Shown here one piece after another: positions 1 through 7,150 of a DNA stretch of 41,538 bases; positions within the stretch are counted from its first letter, which is position 1; each line of letters begins with the position of its first letter. Origin of the DNA: an uncultured Pelagibacteraceae bacterium (GTDB lineage Bacteria > Pseudomonadota > Alphaproteobacteria > Pelagibacterales > Pelagibacteraceae); the NCBI GenBank assembly GCA_902545825.1, contig CACCHS010000008.1, positions 1 to 41,538 on the forward strand, in the 5' to 3' direction. The notes under the pieces were generated by a model. It was not told where the DNA came from and ran no database searches. It saw nothing but the letters and a program-made list of their open reading frames with translations. The translations under genes and the position numbers were made by a program.

Positions 1-819
1 ATGTACGGTAAGGATTTAATTGAAAGTGCAATCTTATCTTCTAAAATAATTAAGCTAATTGGAAAAAAAAATCCCAGTGGTTTCGCTTATGAGCTTTTTT
101 TAGACGAAAAGGGTGAAAAAATATCTAAATCAAAAGGAAATGGAATTACAATAGATGAATGGTTAAACTATGCCTCACCTGAAAGTTTATCATTATTTAT
201 GTATCAAAACCCAAAAAGGGCTAAAAAACTTTATAAAGAAATAGTTCCAAAAGCAGTAGATGAATACCTCGAGTTTATTGAAAAGGGAAAAAAACAAAAC
301 GATCTTCAAAAATTAATGAACCCAGTTTGGCATGTGCATAATGGAAATATCCCAAAAGAAAATAACATAATGAGTTTCTCAATGCTTTTAAATCTTGTTG
401 AAACAAGTAACGCTGACTCAAAAGATTTACTATGGAAATTTGTTAAAAAATATAAAACAAATCTCAACGAAAAAGAGTTTCCAATATTTGATAAACTAGT
501 AGATTATGCAATAAAGTATTATAAAGATGTTATTTCACCTAATAAAAAATATAAAACTCCAAATAGCGATGAAAAAAAAGTATTAATGTCATTAGTTAAA
601 GCATTAGATGAATGTAATGATAAAATGACTCCAGAGGATATACAGACAAAAATTTTTTCTGTTGGTAAAGAAAATGGCTATAAAGATAATTTAAGAGATT
701 GGTTCAAATTAATTTACGAAGTTGTTTTTGGTGATGAAAATGGGCCAAGGATTGGTTTCTTTATAAGTTTTTTTGGCGTGAAAGAGACTCAAAATTTAAT
801 TAAAGAAAAGATAATGTGA
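1..819 (+). CDS. lysK: Lysyl-tRNA synthetase, class I (5'-truncated by window edge)
   Basis: This is the C-terminal part of a class I lysyl-tRNA synthetase, which charges tRNA-Lys in the cytoplasm. The reading frame is open from the first base; the full family is around 520 residues and only 272 codons are visible, so the Met at base 1 is probably internal. Residues 2-5 (YGKD) resemble the family's (F/Y)GKD segment, and KISKS at residues 40-44, followed by KGNGI, is the KMSKS-type ATP-binding signature of class I synthetases. The rest is the helical anticodon-binding part. Class I LysRS instead of the usual bacterial class II enzyme is common in Alphaproteobacteria. The stop codon overlaps the pyrD start by one base (TGATG), which suggests translational coupling. 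Confidence 0.93.
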   Translation: MYGKDLIESAILSSKIIKLIGKKNPSGFAYELFLDEKGEKISKSKGNGITIDEWLNYASPESLSLFMYQNPKRAKKLYKEIVPKAVDEYLEFIEKGKKQNDLQKLMNPVWHVHNGNIPKENNIMSFSMLLNLVETSNADSKDLLWKFVKKYKTNLNEKEFPIFDKLVDYAIKYYKDVISPNKKYKTPNSDEKKVLMSLVKALDECNDKMTPEDIQTKIFSVGKENGYKDNLRDWFKLIYEVVFGDENGPRIGFFISFFGVKETQNLIKEKIM

Positions 820-1859
820 TGTTTGGAAAAATAAGACCATTTATATTTAAGTTTGATCCAGAGACTGCTCATAATTTAGCAATACAAGCCTTAAAATTTA
901 ATTTAATGCCAAGAAATCAAAAGCAAAATTTTAAACATATTGAGACTGAAATATTCAACAAAAAAATACCAAATCCAATTGGTCTTGCAGCAGGTTTTGA
1001 CAAAGATGCAGAAGTTTATAATTCAATTTTTAGATTAGGATTTGGTTTTGTTGAGGTAGGGACGATCACTCCTTTAAAGCAGTCTGGAAATCCAAAACCT
1101 AGAGTTTTTCGGCTTGAAGAAGATGAAGCTTTAATAAATAGATTAGGATTTAATAATTCAGGTGCAGATCTAATTCAGTCCAGAATCAGATTAAATCCTC
1201 CAAAAGGTTTATTTGGAATAAATATAGGTCCAAACAAAGACACAAAAGATAGAATTAATGATTATCTAATTGGTTTACGAAAATTTTATGAATTGGCTGA
1301 TTATCTAACTATAAATATTTCTTCACCTAATACAGAAAATTTAAGAAGTTTTCATAATGAGAGTGAATTAAATGACTTGCTTCAAGCAATTGAACAAGAA
1401 AAAGCGTCATTAAAAACCTCGATTCCTACAGTCTTAAAAATTTCACCTGATATAAACGATCAAGAAATAGAAAAAATTTCTAAATTAATTCTAAAATATA
1501 ATATACCCGCAATAATAGTATCTAACACAAGTGACAGAACAAGAGATGTTTTAAAAAATATAAATAAATTAGAAAAAGGTGGTTTATCTGGTAAGCCAAT
1601 TGCAAAAAAATCAAATTTAATAATTAATAAGTTTTTTAAAAATTTGGAAAAAAAAGTCAAAATAATTGGTGTAGGTGGAGTGGACTCGGCAGATAGTGCG
1701 TATGATAAAATAATAAACGGCGCATCATTAATTCAATTATATACCGGAATGGTTTATAGAGGACCAGGTATAGCAAAAAAAATCAGCGAAGACTTAAATA
1801 ATATATTTAAAAAACAAGGTGTAACAAATATATCTGAGATAGTAGGAAGTAAAAAATAA
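819..1859 (+). CDS. pyrD: Dihydroorotate dehydrogenase (quinone), class 2
   Basis: PyrD oxidises dihydroorotate to orotate with FMN and passes electrons to quinone at the inner membrane, in de novo pyrimidine synthesis. The 346-residue length and the N-terminal helical segment (FGKIRPFIFKFDPETAH) are typical of membrane-associated class 2 enzymes. NPIGLAAGFDKD (about residues 52-63) is the FMN/substrate-binding signature, and NISSPNT (about 166-172) holds the catalytic serine region of class 2. GVGGVDS and the following segment near the C terminus form the phosphate-binding end of the barrel. I chose ATG at 819, which overlaps the lysK stop by one base; an in-frame GTG lies three bases upstream. 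pyrF, a later gene of the same pathway, lies at 25565-26251. Confidence 0.97.
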   Translation: MFGKIRPFIFKFDPETAHNLAIQALKFNLMPRNQKQNFKHIETEIFNKKIPNPIGLAAGFDKDAEVYNSIFRLGFGFVEVGTITPLKQSGNPKPRVFRLEEDEALINRLGFNNSGADLIQSRIRLNPPKGLFGINIGPNKDTKDRINDYLIGLRKFYELADYLTINISSPNTENLRSFHNESELNDLLQAIEQEKASLKTSIPTVLKISPDINDQEIEKISKLILKYNIPAIIVSNTSDRTRDVLKNINKLEKGGLSGKPIAKKSNLIINKFFKNLEKKVKIIGVGGVDSADSAYDKIINGASLIQLYTGMVYRGPGIAKKISEDLNNIFKKQGVTNISEIVGSKK

Positions 1860-1861
1860 TC

Positions 1862-1892
1862 TTGACTGGTAACTTAGTTAAGCCTATACAAT
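1862..1892 (+). promoter_or_regulatory. Sigma-70-like promoter for rpmB
   Basis: TTGACT at 1862-1867 is followed after 17 bases by TATACA at 1885-1890; a shifted -10 reading, TACAAT at 1887-1892, is also possible. The box ends 9-11 bases before the rpmB ATG at 1902, so the predicted transcript has only a few untranslated bases. No Shine-Dalgarno sequence is visible. The pyrD stop is at 1859, so rpmB has its own promoter in a 42-base gap. Confidence 0.6.
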
Positions 1893-1901
1893 CATATTTT
1901 T

Positions 1902-2183
1902 ATGTCTAAAAAATGTGAATTAACTGGAAAAATACCTCTCAAGGGTCACAAAGTAAGCCACGCTAATAATAAAACAAAAAGAAGATTCCTTCCAAATTTA
2001 AAAAAAGTAAGATTTAAAAGTGATATTTTAAAAAAAAATATAAGACTAACAGTTTCAAATGCTGGAGTTAGATCAGTAGATAAAAAAGGTAGTTTCGATC
2101 AGTTTGTAAAATCAGCTAAATTAAGAGATTTATCTCCAAGATTAAAAAAAATAAAAAAAAGTCTATTAAGCAAATCTGCATAA
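1902..2183 (+). CDS. rpmB: 50S ribosomal protein L28
   Basis: L28 is a small basic protein of the large ribosomal subunit. The 93-residue sequence starts with SKKCELTGKIPLKGHKVSHA, the family's characteristic N terminus (xxCxxTGKxPxxGxxVSHA), followed by NNKTKRRFLPNLKKVRF and a basic C-terminal extension similar to alphaproteobacterial L28. The canonical L28 length is about 78 residues in E. coli and longer in Alphaproteobacteria, so this is normal. The gene has its own promoter just upstream and is followed after three bases by the queuosine-precursor transporter gene. Confidence 0.97.
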   Translation: MSKKCELTGKIPLKGHKVSHANNKTKRRFLPNLKKVRFKSDILKKNIRLTVSNAGVRSVDKKGSFDQFVKSAKLRDLSPRLKKIKKSLLSKSA

Positions 2184-2186
2184 GAC

Positions 2187-2735
2187 ATGAGTCGAGTATT
2201 TATAGCCTTATCTTTTTTAATGGGGTTAGTAGTTTTATCTTCTAATTACCTAGTCCAATTTCCAGTAAAATATTATGGTTTGCAAGACATTCTTACCTAC
2301 GGGGCCTTTACTTATCCAATAGCCTTTTTAATTACAGATTTAGCAAATAGATCATACGGAAAACAAATAGCTAGAAAAATTGTTTACTTTGGTTTTGTGG
2401 TTGGAATATCTTTTACTCTTTTCTTTTCAACAAATTTTTCTGATCTTATTTCAGTAAGGATTGCAATAGGTTCTGGAACAGCTTTTATTGTAGCTCAACT
2501 TTTAGATGTACAAATATTTGATAAACTAAGAGAAAAAAGTTGGTATGTAGCACCATTAAGTTCCTCTATAATAGGATCCACAGTCGATACTTTTTTGTTC
2601 TTCTCAATATCATTTTATGCAACCGGTGTACCGTGGTTTACATTATCTTTAGGAGATTTAGCGATTAAACTACTTGTAACTTTAGTCATGCTAATACCTT
2701 TCAGATTACTTTTAGGGACTTTTAAACCAGTCTAA
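2187..2735 (+). CDS. Queuosine precursor transporter, YhhQ/VUT family
   Basis: This is a 182-residue inner-membrane protein with about five or six hydrophobic segments. The stretch GLQDILTYGAFTYPIAFLI followed by TDLANRSYG is characteristic of the YhhQ (VUT, DUF165) family, whose E. coli member imports queuosine precursors (preQ0/preQ1) for tRNA wobble-base modification. The Asp/Asn in TDLANR within the second membrane region is a family hallmark. It begins three bases after the rpmB stop and is probably co-transcribed with it. The gene converges on the agmatinase gene with only eight bases between the two stop codons. Family assignment is strong; the substrate is inferred from the family. 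Confidence 0.85.
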   Translation: MSRVFIALSFLMGLVVLSSNYLVQFPVKYYGLQDILTYGAFTYPIAFLITDLANRSYGKQIARKIVYFGFVVGISFTLFFSTNFSDLISVRIAIGSGTAFIVAQLLDVQIFDKLREKSWYVAPLSSSIIGSTVDTFLFFSISFYATGVPWFTLSLGDLAIKLLVTLVMLIPFRLLLGTFKPV

Positions 2736-2743
2736 TTGAATAA

Positions 2744-3688
2744 TTATAACAAAAATTTATATGAAAGAATTTTATAGGCTAATTTAGCTACAAGAAAGTT
2801 ATATGAATTAAAACCTTTAATTGGAGATAGTTCATTTATGTCTCCGCCAACAATGTTAGAATTTTTTGCTGCTATTTTTAAAATATTGAGCGTTTCATCC
2901 CAAAATAATCCTCCAGGCTCCGGTGTCCCAGTAGCTGGCATAATACTAGAATCAAATCCATCAACATCAAAGGTTAAATAAACATTCTTATTTTTAATAA
3001 GCTTTTTAAAATTTTGTAAGTTCCACTTACTTTTATCTTTAGCCCAAAATATTTTTATTCTACTTTTATTTTTATTTAAATATTTAACTTCAGATCCAGA
3101 TATATTTCTAATTCCAAAAGATATAATAGAAACATTTTTGTGATCTAGACATCTTCTAATAGCAGATGCATGGGAAAATTTCTCACCATTATAGCTTTGT
3201 CTTAAATCTGCATGCGCATCAAAATGTAAAATACATAGGTTTTTAAAATTTTTAGTAAAAGGTTCTATACAACCAGGTGTAATAGAGTGTTCACCTCCTA
3301 AAGTTAAAGGAAAAAGTTTTTTTTTTAAAAGAAGGGAATTAATGTTAGAAATTTTTCTTAAGGCTGCCCGAATATTTTTATCTATTTTGAAGGGTTTAAG
3401 AGTTTTTATACCAATTTTTTTGTATGGTTCACAATTAAGTTCCTCGTCGTAAAGCTCAACTTGATGAGATGCTTTAATAATTTCTCGAGGTCCATTTTTT
3501 GTTCCTCCTCCATAACTGACTGTCTTTTCTAAACCAAATGGAACAACAACAACTTTTGGTGAAAAGTTGAAATTATTATCAACACCGAGAAACCCATTTT
3601 TATTTGATAGATAATTCAATTTTTTATCCAAATATTTTTGCAAAATTTCTTCTGTCTCTATTTTTCCAATTTCCTTTATGGTAAGCAT
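2744..3688 (-). CDS. speB: Agmatinase / ureohydrolase family protein
   Basis: The ureohydrolase fold is clear, with all manganese-binding motifs: GGEHS, DAHADLR, SHAS, DVDGFD and GGDINELSP. The context PATGTPEPGG after DVDGFD is typical of agmatinases, which hydrolyse agmatine to putrescine and urea. It is the last gene of a polyamine operon after a decarboxylase and a deoxyhypusine synthase-like gene. The start is uncertain. ATG at 3688 (314 residues) makes the gene overlap the upstream gene by 65 bases on the same strand; TTG codons at 3697 (upstream) and 3628 (at the upstream stop codon) are alternatives, and none has a clear ribosome binding site. No arginine decarboxylase is visible in the window to make agmatine, so the true substrate may be another guanidino compound. 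Confidence 0.88.
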   Translation of the reverse strand: MLTIKEIGKIETEEILQKYLDKKLNYLSNKNGFLGVDNNFNFSPKVVVVPFGLEKTVSYGGGTKNGPREIIKASHQVELYDEELNCEPYKKIGIKTLKPFKIDKNIRAALRKISNINSLLLKKKLFPLTLGGEHSITPGCIEPFTKNFKNLCILHFDAHADLRQSYNGEKFSHASAIRRCLDHKNVSIISFGIRNISGSEVKYLNKNKSRIKIFWAKDKSKWNLQNFKKLIKNKNVYLTFDVDGFDSSIMPATGTPEPGGLFWDETLNILKIAAKNSNIVGGDINELSPIKGFNSYNFLVAKLAYKILSYKFLL

Positions 3689-4667
3689 TGCTTGCAATTA
3701 GAGGAAGAACAGATGTTGCTTCAGCGAAAACCATTTGTTCTTTGGTAATATCTACTTTTCCCCAAGAACTTGCTTCTTTCAAAGTTGAGCTACTGCATGC
3801 ACCATCACGTGAGTCAGCAACAGTTATTTGAACAGCATATTTATGCATATCAACTTCTTTACCTAAAAGTTCAGCACAAATTACAGTATCTTGAATAAAA
3901 TTTTTTGGTACTCCACCACCAATCATAAATAATCCTGAGCCCTTTGACCTAATTTTAATTTCTGTAAGCTCCCTAAATTCTCTAACAGAGTCTATAGTTA
4001 AATGTTTGTTAGGATTTTTTTCCTGATGCATGACCAGACCAAATCCAGCACTTGAGTCAGTAAAAGCTGGGCAAAAAATTGGAACATTATAGTCGTATGC
4101 TGTTTCAATAAGAGATTCTTTCTTTTTCGAGTTTTTTTTCAAATATTTACCCATTTCATGAATGAATTCTCGAGAGGTATAGCTTTTAGGTTCTAAACTA
4201 TCTGCAATTTCACATATTTTTTTATCGCATATTTGCAACTCATCTTCATCAATATAAGTGTCATAAATCCTGTCTATATAATTTTTTCTTAACTCAGTAT
4301 CATCTTGAAATTGTGATCCTTGATAATGCTTAAATCCTAAAGCTTCAAAAAAATCCATATCAATTATAGATGCTCCTGTTGCCACTATTGCATCTACCAT
4401 ATTAAATTTTACCAAATCTTTATAAATGTTCATACATCCTGCGGCAGATGTTGATCCAGCAAGAGTTAAAAAAATTGTACAGTTTTTGTCATTGATCATA
4501 TCATTAAATATTTTCGCTGCATTTGCAGTTTCTCTAGATACAAAAGACATTTTTTCCATTGATTGGATAATTTTTGTTGAGTCAAAAGAGGTTATATCAA
4601 TATGTTCTACTGGTTTTTTTAGAAAGTCTTTTTTGCTGTTATGACCTAAGTTTTTTTTGCTAGACAT
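3624..4667 (-). CDS. Deoxyhypusine synthase-like protein
   Basis: The 347-residue protein matches the deoxyhypusine synthase fold. LTLAGSTSAAG and VATGASIIDMDF are the NAD-binding region, and SWGK with Lys304 corresponds to the catalytic lysine of eukaryotic and archaeal enzymes (SWGKI), followed by ATSVLPLIAS. Bacteria lack eIF5A, so modification of that protein is not expected. Bacterial members of this family are thought to transfer an aminobutyl group between polyamines, giving homospermidine-type products. The position between an ornithine-type decarboxylase and an agmatinase supports a polyamine role. Its ATG follows directly on the TAG stop of the decarboxylase with no spacing. Its C terminus (YHKGNWKNRDRRNFAKIFG) looks native, so the 3' overlap with the agmatinase frame is not a simple frameshift artefact. 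Confidence 0.85.
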   Translation of the reverse strand: MSSKKNLGHNSKKDFLKKPVEHIDITSFDSTKIIQSMEKMSFVSRETANAAKIFNDMINDKNCTIFLTLAGSTSAAGCMNIYKDLVKFNMVDAIVATGASIIDMDFFEALGFKHYQGSQFQDDTELRKNYIDRIYDTYIDEDELQICDKKICEIADSLEPKSYTSREFIHEMGKYLKKNSKKKESLIETAYDYNVPIFCPAFTDSSAGFGLVMHQEKNPNKHLTIDSVREFRELTEIKIRSKGSGLFMIGGGVPKNFIQDTVICAELLGKEVDMHKYAVQITVADSRDGACSSSTLKEASSWGKVDITKEQMVFAEATSVLPLIASNAYHKGNWKNRDRRNFAKIFG

Positions 4668-5846
4668 CTAGGCAACTAAAAACTCACTCTTAGAGCCGCC
4701 TTCATACATTGACATAATTGGTTTGTCTTCTAATTCGTAAATTTCGTCGGAATAAAAACCATTGAATTGTGTTCTGAAAGTTAATCCATATCCACCTAAT
4801 TGACCAAGTTCAATATAATCACCCTCTTTAATATTGTTTGGTAAAACAAAAGGACCCTTCATATAATCCATGCTGTCACAAGTAGGGCCATAAAAATCAA
4901 AAGCTGTTAGCTTTTTTGAAATTTGTCTTCCATTTGAAATCATTCTAGATGGAAAAACTAAGTTTGGAACTCCACCGTCAAAAAGAGATCCATAGGTACC
5001 ATCATTAATATAAAGTTTATTTTTTTTTCTAAGAATTACCTTAACGATTGTTGATCCACTCTCAGCAACTAGTGCTCTACCAGGCTCACAAATAACTTCA
5101 GGTTTTTTTCGTAATTGAAGTTTTGAAAGACTTTTCTCTATTTCATCAAAATATTTTTTAAGCGGTTGAGGTATTAGATCAGGGTAGATAGATGGGAAGC
5201 CGCCACCAACGTTTATATAATCAGGTTCGATTTTAGTCTTTTTTATAATATTATTAATTTCATCAATTCCTTTAACGTATGAAATTGGATGCATACATTG
5301 AGAGCCAACATGAAAACTTAAGCCTATTTTTTTTGAATGTTGTTTTGCAAGTCTTAATAATCCAATCGCTTCAGTATTAACAGCTCCAAATTTTTTTGAT
5401 AAATCTATCTCTGCATGCTCATTTGAAACAGATATTCTTACAAATAACTCCAAATCTTTTGCTTTATTTGTTGAGTCTAAAATTTTAATTAGTTCATCTT
5501 TTGTATCTAAAGAAAATGACCTAATTCCATAATTAAAATAAGCTTCTTTTATACTTTCTCTACTTTTTACAGTATTCATGTAATGGCACTTAGCTTCAGG
5601 AGCTATTTCCTTTATTGTTTTAATTTCTTTAATTGAGGCAATGTCAAAATTTTTAATCCCAGACTCATAAAGCGTTTTGAGAACAAATTTATTTGGATTT
5701 GTTTTTACAGCATAAAGAATTTTGCCTTTAAAGTTTTTTTGGAAATATTTTGAAGCTTTTTTTAGTGTTTCACCTCTAATACAGTAAACTGGATTAGATG
5801 GTTTAAGTTGACTTACAAGCTTATCAACATTTTTAAATTTTTCCAT
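4668..5846 (-). CDS. Ornithine/lysine-type decarboxylase, PLP fold type III
   Basis: This enzyme belongs to the alanine-racemase-fold ornithine/diaminopimelate/arginine decarboxylase family and probably makes putrescine (or cadaverine). Visible residues are the PLP lysine in YAVKTN (Lys48), HVGSQ, GGGFPS, the phosphate-binding CEPGRAL, and GPTCDSMD, whose Cys-Asp pair is the substrate-binding signature of ornithine/lysine decarboxylases and excludes diaminopimelate decarboxylase. YGLTFRTQFNGF closes the active site. I chose ATG at 5846 because a strong GAGGGG ribosome binding site lies seven bases upstream; an upstream start at 5888 would begin inside the terminator-like hairpin. This strong site is exceptional in the window. 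It is the first gene of the polyamine operon and follows a long, structured leader. Confidence 0.92.
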   Translation of the reverse strand: MEKFKNVDKLVSQLKPSNPVYCIRGETLKKASKYFQKNFKGKILYAVKTNPNKFVLKTLYESGIKNFDIASIKEIKTIKEIAPEAKCHYMNTVKSRESIKEAYFNYGIRSFSLDTKDELIKILDSTNKAKDLELFVRISVSNEHAEIDLSKKFGAVNTEAIGLLRLAKQHSKKIGLSFHVGSQCMHPISYVKGIDEINNIIKKTKIEPDYINVGGGFPSIYPDLIPQPLKKYFDEIEKSLSKLQLRKKPEVICEPGRALVAESGSTIVKVILRKKNKLYINDGTYGSLFDGGVPNLVFPSRMISNGRQISKKLTAFDFYGPTCDSMDYMKGPFVLPNNIKEGDYIELGQLGGYGLTFRTQFNGFYSDEIYELEDKPIMSMYEGGSKSEFLVA

Positions 5847-5878
5847 TTCATAGCCCCTCAAAAAAAATTTAACAAAAA

Positions 5879-5905
5879 AAATTTGCATATCTAATATGCA
5901 AATTT
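5879..5905 (-). terminator. Terminator-like/attenuator hairpin before the decarboxylase
   Basis: Bases 5879-5889 and 5895-5905 are perfect reverse complements with a five-base loop. The core stem is ATTTGCATA/TATGCAAAT, so it is AT-rich with only two G-C pairs. Read on the minus strand it is followed by a run of T residues, a G, and a second T-run that leads into the GAGGGG ribosome binding site. It has the shape of an intrinsic terminator but lies between the likely promoter and the gene, so an attenuator role is plausible. Confidence 0.5.
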
Positions 5906-5949
5906 GTAATTTAATAGACTGATTATGAGATTAGTTGAGTAATGTAAAG

Positions 5950-5997
5950 CAATTATTTCATATATTTATCTACTACTTTGAACCATTGAAATAATTG
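5950..5997. repeat. 11-base perfect inverted repeat in the decarboxylase/regA divergent region
   Basis: CAATTATTTCA at 5950-5960 is the exact reverse complement of TGAAATAATTG at 5987-5997, with 26 bases between the arms. The right arm overlaps the candidate -35 box of regA (TTGAAA, 5986-5991). It may form a stem in the decarboxylase leader RNA, or be a DNA operator for a dimeric regulator such as RegA itself. Both readings are inference. Confidence 0.6.
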
Positions 5998-6036
5998 ATT
6001 GAAGCACTATATATCAGACATATGAGTCCTATGCAA
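5986..6036. promoter_or_regulatory. Candidate divergent promoters sharing one -10 box (regA and polyamine operon)
   Basis: For the plus strand, TTGAAA at 5986-5991 is followed after 16 bases by TATATA at 6008-6013, eight bases before the regA ATG at 6022. For the minus strand, TTGCAT (6036-6031) lies 17 bases from the same self-complementary TATATA box. The minus-strand -35 matches consensus in only three positions and the -10 box lacks the final T, so both are moderate to weak predictions. Confidence 0.35.
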
Positions 6037-6576
6037 AAAATAACTGATTTTAAAGACAATTCGTTGCTAATAGTGGACGATGACAATCCATTCAGAGAGA
6101 GATTGGCTAGAGCAATGGAAAAAAAGGGTTTCGCGGTTTCACAAGCTCAAGGTGTAAAAACAGGTATCGAGAGTGTAAAATCAAAAAAACCAGCTTTCGC
6201 TGTGGTAGATTTAAGGCTTGGAGATGGAAATGGATTAGAGGTTGTAAAAGAAATTCAAACATCAAATCCTGAAAGTAGGATTATTATGTTAACTGGGTAC
6301 GGAAACATCCCTACAGCAGTTGCAGCAATTAAAGAGGGAGCAATAGATTATTTAGCAAAACCTGCAGATGCAGAGGATGTTGAAAAGGCACTATTAGCGG
6401 ATCCTAAAACTAAAGCTCAGCCTCCCGAAAATCCTATGTCAGCTGACAGAGTTAAATGGGAGCACATTCACAGAGTGTTTGAACTTTGCAACAGAAATGT
6501 ATCCGAAACTGCTAGAAGGTTAAAGATGCATAGAAGGACTTTACAAAGGATATTATCTAAAAGATCTCCTAAATAA
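6022..6576 (+). CDS. regA: RegA/ActR/PrrA-family redox response regulator
   Basis: The 184-residue protein has an N-terminal receiver domain (acidic VDDD near residues 18-21, phospho-acceptor Asp63 in VVDLRLGDGNGL, conserved Thr in MLTGYG, Lys in AKPAD) and a C-terminal Fis-type helix-turn-helix (NVSETARRLKMHRRTLQRIL) that is nearly diagnostic of the RegA/ActR/PrrA family. These regulators control respiration, carbon and nitrogen genes in response to redox state in Alphaproteobacteria. I chose ATG at 6022; the longer frame from TTG at 5995 would start inside the inferred promoter. The cognate sensor kinase RegB is not next to it. The 3' end overlaps the convergent bioY gene by eight bases. 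Confidence 0.93.
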   Translation: MSPMQKITDFKDNSLLIVDDDNPFRERLARAMEKKGFAVSQAQGVKTGIESVKSKKPAFAVVDLRLGDGNGLEVVKEIQTSNPESRIIMLTGYGNIPTAVAAIKEGAIDYLAKPADAEDVEKALLADPKTKAQPPENPMSADRVKWEHIHRVFELCNRNVSETARRLKMHRRTLQRILSKRSPK

Positions 6577-7120
6577 AGTTTTTTAGATTTATAATTTTTT
6601 TAGTAATCAGAGTTAAAATTAGTATTTTGAACAACTCAGCATATAAAAATGGATATGCACCTAATTGCAAAATCGGTTTATCCCATCCAATTAAAATTCC
6701 AAGCCAAATTAACCCAAATATATATATAAACGAAACTACAAAAACTAACTTTGAAAAAATAATTAAAAAATTAGTTTTAAAATTTAGATATCCAGCAAAA
6801 TAAGCAGTAAATAAAAAACCAATTAAATATCCCATTGTAGGGCCAGTAAAATAAACAAGTCCAACACCTTTTTCGGGAGAATTAGAAAATACTGGTAATC
6901 CAATTAAACCTTCAATTAAATATAGTCCTACAGTTGCAGTAGCTAACTTTGAACCAAAGGCAAGACCTAAAAATATTACTACAAAAGTTTGCATTGTCAT
7001 TGGAACTGGATAAAAAGGTATCTTAATTTTTGCTGAAATAGTTAAAAGTAATGATCCCAAAATTAGTATAGAGACAATTTTTAAGACTTTATTATTATTT
7101 AAAATTTTAACTCTATCCAT
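6569..7120 (-). CDS. bioY: Biotin transporter BioY
   Basis: BioY is the substrate-binding membrane component of biotin ECF transporters and can act alone in some bacteria. This 183-residue protein has about six membrane segments and the family's characteristic features: ISAKIKIPFYPVPMTMQTF near the N terminus, LYLIEGLIGLPVF, and the GPTMGYLIGF motif, followed by an acidic C-terminal LYAELFKIL segment. No bioM/bioN genes are adjacent. The gene lies 30 bases downstream of the ABC ATPase on the same strand; that ATPase looks like an ABC-2 exporter subunit rather than an ECF ATPase. Biotin uptake fits a streamlined organism that relies on external vitamins. Confidence 0.92.
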   Translation of the reverse strand: MDRVKILNNNKVLKIVSILILGSLLLTISAKIKIPFYPVPMTMQTFVVIFLGLAFGSKLATATVGLYLIEGLIGLPVFSNSPEKGVGLVYFTGPTMGYLIGFLFTAYFAGYLNFKTNFLIIFSKLVFVVSFIYIFGLIWLGILIGWDKPILQLGAYPFLYAELFKILILTLITKKIINLKNFI

Positions 7121-7150
7121 AATTTATATTACTATTTTATAATAAATAAT

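Larger units (their letters stand above)
5847..6001 (-). promoter_or_regulatory. Long leader of the polyamine operon, candidate speF-type regulatory RNA
   Basis: If transcription starts near 6001 (see the promoter at 5986-6036), the decarboxylase mRNA carries a leader of about 155 bases, long for this compact genome. It contains an 11-base inverted repeat (arms 5950-5960 and 5987-5997), a 9-11 base-pair stem at 5879-5905 followed by a T-run, and then the GAGGGG ribosome binding site. A structured RNA called the speF motif is known upstream of ornithine decarboxylase genes in Alphaproteobacteria; position and layout fit, but I could not compare it with the family consensus. The inter-arm region also holds a six-codon reading frame on the minus strand (ATG at 5985 to TAA ending at 5965), with no ribosome binding site. 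Confidence 0.45.

Noticed and set aside
1..3. ATG at base 1 as the true start of the lysyl-tRNA synthetase
   Set aside because: Class I LysRS needs about 250 more N-terminal residues including the HIGH-type motif, which is absent here; the window edge cuts the gene.
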